64,000 nucleotides of DNA from Cryobacterium mannosilyticum (GTDB lineage: Bacteria; Actinomycetota; Actinomycetes; Actinomycetales; Microbacteriaceae), in assembly GCF_004402705.1 (NCBI RefSeq), contig NZ_SOFM01000016.1, positions 62,001 through 126,000 on the forward strand. The letters run 5' to 3'. Made by a program: the position numbers and the translations under genes. The notes under the pieces are model-generated. The model worked only from the letters and a program-made list of their open reading frames with translations, had not been told where the DNA came from and made no database searches. Positions 58,110 to 64,000 of this stretch are shown here, one piece after another. The first letter of the stretch is position 1. The number at the start of each line of letters is the position of its first letter.

Positions 58110-59435
58110 TCAGCGCGCCCCGACGACCATCCAGCTCGAGGCGCGGGCGCGCAGACCCAGGGTGACCGCGCGGGCGCCGAGGTAGCCGAGGGCGAAGGCG
58201 GCCATCAGCCACGCCAGCCCGGCAGCCCCGGATGGCGCCCAGACCAGCACGCCGACGGCCAGCGGAACGAAGGCGGCCAGGTTCACGACGCCCGTGACGG
58301 CCAGGTAGCGCGCGTCGCCCGCGCCGATCAGCACCCCGTCGAGCACGAAGACCACGCCGCCGAGCGGAACGGAGAGCCCGAGCACGACCAGTGTGGCCGG
58401 CAGCAGTGACGCCACCTCCGCGGCGTTCGTGAAGAGGCTGCCGAGCCCGCCGCTGCCGAGGATCACGAGCAGTCCGAGGAGCGCGCCGCTGAGCACGCCC
58501 CACTCCAGGCAGCGCCGGAGCACGGCCTGCACGCCGGCCAGGTCGCCGGCGCCGAGGCCGCGACCGACCAGTGCCTGGGCGGCGATGGCCAGCGCGTCGA
58601 GCGCGAAGGCGAGGGTGGCGAACAGGGTCATCGCGATCTGGAAGGCCGCCAGCTCGGGTGAGCCGAGCCGGGTCGCCACGAACACCGCGAGCAGCATCGC
58701 CGCGCGCAGGCTGACCGTGCGCAGGAAGAGCCAGCCGCCGCTCGACGCCCCGCGCAGCACGCCCGCGCGGTGCGGGCGCAGCCGTGCCCCCTCACGGCGG
58801 GCGTGGCGCCCCACGACGACGAGGTAGACGGCGACCATGGCCCACTGGGCGACGACCGTGCCGAGCGCCGAGCCCACGATGCCGAGTCCGAGCCCGTAGA
58901 TGAACCACAGGTTGAGCAGGATGTTGGCGGAGAAGCCGAGCCCGGCCACCCAGAGCGGGGTGCGGGTGTCCTGCAGCCCGCGGAGCAGCCCCGTGGCCGC
59001 GAAGACCAGCAGCATGGCCGGGAGTCCGAGCATCGAGAGGCCCAGGTAGCCCGCGGCGGCCTCCGTCACGGCCGGCTCGGCCCCGAAGGCGCCGACCAGC
59101 GCCGGGGCGGCGAACCACCCGGCCGTCGCCAGCAGCACGCCCAGGCCGAGGGCGAGCCAGAGGCCGTCGATGCCGACCGAGACCGCCCGCCCGCGGTCGC
59201 CGGCGCCGAGCCAGCGGGCCACCGCCGGGGTCGTGCTGTAGGCGAGGAACACCATCAGGCCGATGATCGTCTGCAGCACCGCGCCGGCCAGTCCGAGCCC
59301 GGCCAGGGGCACCGCGCCGAGGTGCCCGACCATCGCCGAATCGGCGAGCAGGAACAGGGGTTCGGCGATGAGAGCGCCGACGGCGGGAATGGCGAGGCGC
59401 AGGATCTCGCGGTCGATGGGCTGCGGGCGGAGGAT
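58110..59435 (-). CDS. MATE-family efflux protein, ATC start proposed
   Basis: A multidrug and toxic compound extrusion protein of the DinF type, about 441 residues with 12 helices: IDREILRLAIPAVGALIAEPLFLLADSAMVGHLG in parts, GLGFSANILLNLWFIYGLGLG, and ALDALAIAAQALVGRGLGAGD. There is no ATG, GTG or TTG near the expected N-terminus. GGAG lies exactly 7 bases before an ATC, which I take as the start. The next in-frame ATG (59564) would add 43 basic residues read through a perfect hairpin and overlap the peptidase gene. Na+ or H+ antiport of drugs is the family role. Confidence 0.8.
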   Translation of the reverse strand: MLRPQPIDREILRLAIPAVGALIAEPLFLLADSAMVGHLGAVPLAGLGLAGAVLQTIIGLMVFLAYSTTPAVARWLGAGDRGRAVSVGIDGLWLALGLGVLLATAGWFAAPALVGAFGAEPAVTEAAAGYLGLSMLGLPAMLLVFAATGLLRGLQDTRTPLWVAGLGFSANILLNLWFIYGLGLGIVGSALGTVVAQWAMVAVYLVVVGRHARREGARLRPHRAGVLRGASSGGWLFLRTVSLRAAMLLAVFVATRLGSPELAAFQIAMTLFATLAFALDALAIAAQALVGRGLGAGDLAGVQAVLRRCLEWGVLSGALLGLLVILGSGGLGSLFTNAAEVASLLPATLVVLGLSVPLGGVVFVLDGVLIGAGDARYLAVTGVVNLAAFVPLAVGVLVWAPSGAAGLAWLMAAFALGYLGARAVTLGLRARASSWMVVGAR

Positions 59436-59463
59436 GGTGATGCTCCAGAGTAGCCGCCGGCCC

Positions 59464-59527
59464 CTCGCCGAACTGAGAGTTCGGCGCGTTTTCGGCGGGG
59501 AGGGTGCCCAACTCTCAGTTCGGCGAG
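59464..59527. repeat. 18-bp inverted repeat between MATE and peptidase genes
   Basis: Arms 59464-59481 (CTCGCCGAACTGAGAGTT) and 59510-59527 are perfect complements around a 28-bp spacer. The left arm plus adjacent bases also folds alone (CGCCGAACT-GAG-AGTTCGGCG). It lies in the divergent promoter region. Confidence 0.8.
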
Positions 59528-59562
59528 GTGGATCGGGCCGACGCAGCGAATAGGCTGGGAGC

Positions 59563-61527
59563 ATGACTGATCAGGGGACCGCATCCGGAATCGACCGCGA
59601 CGAACTCGACCCGGGCGTGCGTCCACAGGATGACCTGTTCCGCCACGTGAACGGCAAGTGGATCGATCGCACCGAAATTCCCTCCGACAAGGCCCGCTGG
59701 GGGTCGTTCTACCTCCTGGCCGAGGAGTCCGAGAAGGCCGTGCGCGAGATCATCCTCGAGGCCCAGACGGCCCAGCCCGGCACCGAGGAGCGCAAGTTCG
59801 GTGACCTCTACGCCAGCTTCCTCGACGAGCAGAAGGTCGAGGCGCTCGGAGCCACCCCGCTCGCCGACGACCTCGCCACCGTCGACGGCATCTCCTCCAT
59901 CCCCGTGCTGCTCGGCACCCTCGGCCGCCTGGAACGGGCCGGAGTGGCCGGCGCATTCCAGCTCTACGTCGACAACGACCCGGGAAACCCCGAACGCTAC
60001 CTCGTCTTCGTCGAGCAGGCCGGACTCGGCCTTCCCGACGAGTCCTACTACCGGGACGAGACCTCCGGCGCGATCCGGGAGGCCTACCAGGCCTTCGTCG
60101 AGCGGATGTTCGGCCTCGCCGGCCTCACGGACGCCGCCGCCCGGGCCGCCCGCGTCTTCGACCTCGAGACCGAACTGGCCACCCACCACTGGGACAAGGT
60201 GCGCTCCCGCGACAGCGAGAAGACCTACAACCTCAAGACCTGGGGCCAGGTGACCGCGCTCGCCGCCGGGGCCGACCTGCAGCTCTGGCTCGAGGGGCTC
60301 GACGCCCCGGCCGCGGCGTTCGACGAGGTCGTCGTGCGCCAGCCCAGCTTCGTCACCGGCCTGGCCGAGATGCTCACTGAGGACCGGCTCGCCGCCTGGC
60401 AGGACTGGCTGCGCTGGCAGGTCATCCGTTCGAGTGCCGCGTACCTGTCGGCCGACTTCGTCGACGCCAGCTTCGACTTCTACGGCCGCACCCTCACCGG
60501 CACCCCGCAGCTGCGCGACCGCTGGAAGCGCGGGGTGTCGCTGGTCGAGGGCGCCCTGGGCGAGGCCGTCGGCCGCATCTACGTGGAGCGCCATTTCCAG
60601 CCGAGCGCCAAGGCCAGCATGGATGTGCTCGTCGCCCACCTCGTCGAGGCCTACCGCCGGAGCATCGCCGACCTGGGCTGGATGACCGAGGAGACCCGTT
60701 CCCGGGCGCTCGAGAAGCTCGAGAAGTTCACCCCGAAGATCGGCTACCCGGTGAAGTGGCGCGACTATTCGACGCTGGCCATCGACGCGGGCGACCTCAT
60801 CGCCAACGTGCGCAGGGCCAACGAGTTCGAGTTCCAGCGGGAGCTCGGCAAGATCGGCAACCCGCTCGACCGCGACGAGTGGTTCATGACCCCGCAGACC
60901 ATCAACGCGTACTACAACCCGGGCTTCAATGAGATCGTCTTCCCCGCGGCCATCCTGCAGGTGCCGTTCTTCGACGCCGACCGGGATGCGGCGGCCAACT
61001 ACGGTGCGATCGGCGCGGTGATCGGCCACGAGATCGGGCACGGCTTCGACGACCAGGGCTCCAAGTACGACGGCGACGGGTTGCTCACCGACTGGTGGAC
61101 CGAGGATGACCGCGCCGCGTTCGAGGAACGCACCAGCTCCCTGATCGAGCAGTTCAACGCCCTGGCCCCCCGGCAGGTTCCGGAGCACCACGTCAACGGC
61201 GCCCTGACCATCGGCGAGAACATCGGCGACCTCGGTGGCCTCTCGATCGCGTGGAAGGCCTACCTGATCTCCCTGGCCGGCGCCGAGCCGCCCGTGATCG
61301 ACGGCTTCACCGGCGCGCAACGCTTCTTCCTCTCCTGGGCGCAGGCCTGGCAGCTCAAGATGCGCGACGAGGAGGCCATCCGGCTGCTCGCGATCGACCC
61401 GCACTCGCCCAACGAATTCCGCTGCAACCAGATCGTGAGCAACATCGACGAATTCTACGACGCCTTCGGCGTGGCCGAGGGTGACGCCCTCTGGCTCGCC
61501 CCGGACAAGCGCGTCACCATCTGGTAG
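59563..61527 (+). CDS. M13-family zinc metallopeptidase (PepO/neprilysin-like)
   Basis: A 654-residue M13 peptidase without signal peptide, thus cytosolic. The zinc site is HEIGHGFDDQGSKYDGDG (His489, Glu490, His493) and the third ligand Glu lies in ENIGDLGG near 553. QTINAYYNPGFNEIVFPAAILQ is the substrate-binding N-A-Y-Y signature. The N-terminal helical shield covers about residues 15-400. GGGAG precedes the ATG. It degrades oligopeptides and is common in actinobacteria. A short gap separates it from the following gene. Confidence 0.95.
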   Translation: MTDQGTASGIDRDELDPGVRPQDDLFRHVNGKWIDRTEIPSDKARWGSFYLLAEESEKAVREIILEAQTAQPGTEERKFGDLYASFLDEQKVEALGATPLADDLATVDGISSIPVLLGTLGRLERAGVAGAFQLYVDNDPGNPERYLVFVEQAGLGLPDESYYRDETSGAIREAYQAFVERMFGLAGLTDAAARAARVFDLETELATHHWDKVRSRDSEKTYNLKTWGQVTALAAGADLQLWLEGLDAPAAAFDEVVVRQPSFVTGLAEMLTEDRLAAWQDWLRWQVIRSSAAYLSADFVDASFDFYGRTLTGTPQLRDRWKRGVSLVEGALGEAVGRIYVERHFQPSAKASMDVLVAHLVEAYRRSIADLGWMTEETRSRALEKLEKFTPKIGYPVKWRDYSTLAIDAGDLIANVRRANEFEFQRELGKIGNPLDRDEWFMTPQTINAYYNPGFNEIVFPAAILQVPFFDADRDAAANYGAIGAVIGHEIGHGFDDQGSKYDGDGLLTDWWTEDDRAAFEERTSSLIEQFNALAPRQVPEHHVNGALTIGENIGDLGGLSIAWKAYLISLAGAEPPVIDGFTGAQRFFLSWAQAWQLKMRDEEAIRLLAIDPHSPNEFRCNQIVSNIDEFYDAFGVAEGDALWLAPDKRVTIW

Positions 61528-61614
61528 CGGGCTTCTTCGCAAGAATCCTCCAACCTCGTTGGGTTATGGTGGTGCCGGGCCAGCAGGCCCGGCGCACGGA
61601 AGGACCCGCATCCG

Positions 61615-62523
61615 GTGGTCAAGCCATCCCAGGACTCAGAGCGACGGTCCCGCCACGCCTCTGCGACACCCGGGAAGCACGGCGGGGCGGGGGCGAACGC
61701 CAACTTCGGCCGCGGCTTCCAGGCCCTGGGCGACCTCGCCGTGCACGGGGTGCAGGTGTCGGCGCGCGCCACCGACCTGACCACCGGCCGGGTGCTGTTC
61801 TCCGTCGACGACCATGTCGTGATGCCCACCGCCGGGATCGGCACCGTGCTCCTCCTGATCGAGGTCGCGGCCCGGCTGCGCGAGGCGGACTTCGGCGCCT
61901 ACACGATCCTCGACCGCACCCCGCTCGACTCGGTCGGCGGCTCGGGCATCTGGCAGCACCTGCAGGCCCCGTCGCTGCCGGTGGCCGACCTCGCCGCCCT
62001 GATCGGCGCCACCGGCGACAACCTGGCCGCCAATGTGCTCATCCGGGCGGTCGGCCTGGACGCCGTGCGCGCCCGCACCGAACAGCTCGGCCTCTCCCGC
62101 ACGGCCCTGCTCGACCTCGTGCGCGACGAGCGCGGGCCCGACCACGCGCCGCAGCTCTCGGTCGGCAGCGCCAAGGACCTCACCTGGCTGTTCACGGCGC
62201 TCGCCCGCGGCGAGATCGTCGACGCCGCCGCCAGTGAACGGGTGATCGGCTGGCTCTCCCTGGGCAACGACCTGTCCATGGTGGCCAGCGCCTTCGGCCT
62301 CGACCCGCTCGCCCACCGCCAGGGCGACCACGGCATGCTGCTGGTCAACAAGACGGGCACCGGTGCCGGCGTGCGCAGTGAGGTCGGCATTCTCCGCGGG
62401 CCGCGCGCCGGCGTCACCTACGCGGTGTCGATGTCGTTCGCCGACACGGCGCTCTCGGCCCGGCTCGCCGTGCTCGACGGGATGCGCGCGGTCGGCATGG
62501 ACCTGCTCGAATACGTGCACTGA
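61615..62523 (+). CDS. Class A beta-lactamase-like serine hydrolase lacking S-x-x-K
   Basis: A 302-residue protein of the class A beta-lactamase fold. The KTG triad is intact (NKTGTGAGVRSEVG) and the SDN position reads GDN (ATGDNLAANVL). At the nucleophile helix, where S-x-x-K is expected before the LIE--A helix, the sequence is MPTAGIGTVLLLIEVAARL: Ser and Lys are both absent. It is therefore probably catalytically dead as a beta-lactamase or peptidase, perhaps a binding protein. No signal peptide, so cytosolic. GTG start with AAGGA about 10 bases upstream. Confidence 0.82.
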   Translation: MVKPSQDSERRSRHASATPGKHGGAGANANFGRGFQALGDLAVHGVQVSARATDLTTGRVLFSVDDHVVMPTAGIGTVLLLIEVAARLREADFGAYTILDRTPLDSVGGSGIWQHLQAPSLPVADLAALIGATGDNLAANVLIRAVGLDAVRARTEQLGLSRTALLDLVRDERGPDHAPQLSVGSAKDLTWLFTALARGEIVDAAASERVIGWLSLGNDLSMVASAFGLDPLAHRQGDHGMLLVNKTGTGAGVRSEVGILRGPRAGVTYAVSMSFADTALSARLAVLDGMRAVGMDLLEYVH

Positions 62524-62576
62524 CCGGCTGAAGTCCACAGGCGCCCCCGCCGGGTCGTTGCGCGTCCGGCCCGGCC

Positions 62577-62606
62577 TTGACAGGCATCCGCGCCCCGCCC
62601 TAGTCT
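62577..62606 (+). promoter_or_regulatory. Sigma-70-type promoter for the right-end permease
   Basis: A consensus TTGACA (62577-62582), an 18-bp spacer and TAGTCT (62601-62606) lie 43 bp before the ATG of the NCS1 gene. Confidence 0.5.
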
Positions 62607-62648
62607 CCGCAGTACAGGCTTTGGCAGGTTCGACGAGAGGACCTTCAC

Positions 62649-64000
62649 ATGTCCACCCCACCGCTGATCGACGCAGAAGGCCGGGCCGCGGGCTCGGCCC
62701 TGGAGATCGAGCTGAACGGCATCAACGCGATCCATTCGAGCGAGCACAAGGGGCACCCCCGGGACCTCTTCTGGCCGTGGTTCGCCGCCAACGTCTCGGT
62801 GCTCGGCATCAGCTACGGCTCCTTCCTGCTGGGCTTCGGCATCTCCCTGTGGCAGGCGACGATCGTGGGGCTCGTCGGCATCATCGTCTCGTTCCTGTTC
62901 TGCGGTTTCATCGCACTCTCCGGCAAGCGCGGCCACGCCCCGACGATGACGCTCAGCCGGGCCGCCTTCGGCATCAACGGCAACCGGGTGCCGTCGGCGC
63001 TGTCCTGGCTGCTCACCGTGGGCTGGGAGACCGTGCTCGCCTCCCTCGCCGTGCTCGCCACGGCGACCGTGTTCACCGAGCTCGGCTGGGAGGGCGGCAT
63101 CCTGACCAAGGTCGTCGCACTCGTGGTGGTGGCCGCGCTGATCGTCGTCGGCGGGGTGCTCGGCTTCGACTTCATCATGAAGCTGCAGAAGTGGATCACG
63201 ATCATCACCGGAATCCTCACGGTGGTCTACGTCATCCTCGTCGCCGACCAGATCAACTTCGACACACTCGCCGCGATCCCCGGCGGCGGCACCCCGCAGG
63301 TGATCGGCGCCCTCGTGTTCATGATGACGGGCTTCGGACTCGGCTGGGTCAACGCGGCAGCCGACTACTCCCGCTACCTGCCCCGATCGGCCTCGAGCAC
63401 CGGCGTCGTCGCCTGGACCACCTTCGGCGCGTCGCTGGCGCCGATCATCCTGCTCCTGTTCGGGCTGCTCCTGGCCGGTTCCTCCGCCGAGCTCAGCAGC
63501 GCGATCGCGGTCGACCCGATCGGGGCCCTCACCACGATCCTCCCGATCTGGTTCCTCATCCCCTTCGCCCTGGTGGCCGTGCTCGGCCTCGTCGGCGGCG
63601 CCGTGCTCGACATCTACTCCTCCGGCCTGGCCCTGCTCACCACCGGTGTCAGGGTGCCCCGGTTCGTCGCCGCCGGCATCGACGGCGTGCTGATGGTGCT
63701 CGGTGCGGTCTACGTGGTCTTCTTCGCGGGCAGCTTCCTCGGCCCGTTCCAGGGCTTCCTGATCACCCTCGGCGTTCCCGTCGCGGCGTGGTGCGGCATC
63801 TTCATGGCCGACATCCTCCTTCGCAAGAAGAGCTACGCGGTGAAGGAACTGTTCGACCCGGCCGGGCGCTACGGCAGCGTGCGGGTGCTCTCGATCGTAC
63901 TGATCGCGGTCGGGTCCATCGTCGGCTGGGGCATGGTCACCAACGGCTTCGCCGACTGGCTCGCCTGGCAGGGCTACCTGCTCGACCCCTTCGGGCTCGG
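62649..64000 (+). CDS. NCS1-family purine/cytosine permease (3' end outside window)
   Basis: The first 450 residues of a second NCS1 permease, cut by the window end. IELNGINAIHSSEHKGHPRDLFWPWFAANVSVLGI (in parts) leads into helix 1; the hallmark GKRGHAPTMTLSRAAFGINGN and NAAADYSRYLPRSASSTGVV segments are typical of the cytosine/purine group (PurB/CodB-like) rather than of the hydantoin group. GAGAGGA precedes the ATG and a good promoter lies upstream. It is distinct from the permease at 2477 (different loop wording) and likely carries purines or cytosine. Confidence 0.92.
   Translation, partial: MSTPPLIDAEGRAAGSALEIELNGINAIHSSEHKGHPRDLFWPWFAANVSVLGISYGSFLLGFGISLWQATIVGLVGIIVSFLFCGFIALSGKRGHAPTMTLSRAAFGINGNRVPSALSWLLTVGWETVLASLAVLATATVFTELGWEGGILTKVVALVVVAALIVVGGVLGFDFIMKLQKWITIITGILTVVYVILVADQINFDTLAAIPGGGTPQVIGALVFMMTGFGLGWVNAAADYSRYLPRSASSTGVVAWTTFGASLAPIILLLFGLLLAGSSAELSSAIAVDPIGALTTILPIWFLIPFALVAVLGLVGGAVLDIYSSGLALLTTGVRVPRFVAAGIDGVLMVLGAVYVVFFAGSFLGPFQGFLITLGVPVAAWCGIFMADILLRKKSYAVKELFDPAGRYGSVRVLSIVLIAVGSIVGWGMVTNGFADWLAWQGYLLDPFGL

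Noticed and set aside
59515..61542. 675-codon frame antisense to the M13 peptidase
   Set aside because: The plus-strand peptidase has intact zinc motifs; the antisense product has no homology pattern.

Overview
The window is high-GC, densely packed chromosomal DNA of an actinobacterium. The GC-rich codon use, the frequent GTG and TTG starts, a NucS mismatch endonuclease in place of visible MutS/MutL, and a guanidine-III riboswitch like those of actinobacteria all fit. The style (many 'ggatgc' segments, MFS and IclR families) suggests Microbacteriaceae, perhaps a Cryobacterium relative; this is inference. Both ends cut through genes: a UvrA paralogue at the left and an NCS1 permease at the right.

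Layout. 1-16 kb is mixed housekeeping and catabolic DNA. It holds a UvrA-like ATPase, two tandem related microproteins, a cyclase/XRE-cupin/NCS1 permease/NTF2-like group, a double-hotdog thioesterase, an MFS exporter, an ArsR-controlled SRPBCC fusion, a universal stress protein, an arsD-arsA pair behind a perfect ArsR-type palindrome, and a guanidine exporter under a guanidine-III riboswitch. About 16-30 kb looks accessory. It has lower GC, short dispersed repeats, three toxin-antitoxin-like modules (HTH + DUF6036-type nucleotidyltransferase, MNT/HEPN, YefM/YoeB), and a serine recombinase whose 5' part is duplicated on the far side of the MNT/HEPN pair. Single genes of unclear role and a RsbQ + PAS-GAF-GGDEF signalling pair complete it. 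30-38 kb carries envelope lipoproteins, an ArsR + His-tailed EamA metal module and a small YgaP-like membrane protein behind a CsoR/CstR-like palindrome.

38-46 kb carries the formaldehyde-fixing RuMP pair hxlB-hxlA, divergent from an unusual ATPase-LuxR regulator with a perfect 22-bp palindrome between them. A HAD phosphatase, nucS, an MFS transporter and a PLP decarboxylase follow. 45.3-55.2 kb is the most striking locus: an IclR regulator followed by nine co-directional, mostly overlapping or closely spaced genes. These encode a cytochrome P450, a two-gene split dikinase resembling phenylphosphate synthase or PEP synthase halves, an SDR, a [2Fe-2S] ferredoxin, a ferredoxin reductase, an HD-domain protein and an aldehyde dehydrogenase, with a convergent APC permease downstream. 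The inferred logic is that the P450 (with its ferredoxin and reductase) makes an alcohol or phenol, the dikinase phosphorylates it, and SDR/ALDH oxidise products. The substrate is unknown. 57-64 kb holds a MATE exporter whose only well-placed start codon is ATC, an M13 peptidase, a class A beta-lactamase-like protein lacking its nucleophile, and the NCS1 permease.

No rRNA, tRNA, CRISPR array or recognisable insertion sequence was found.
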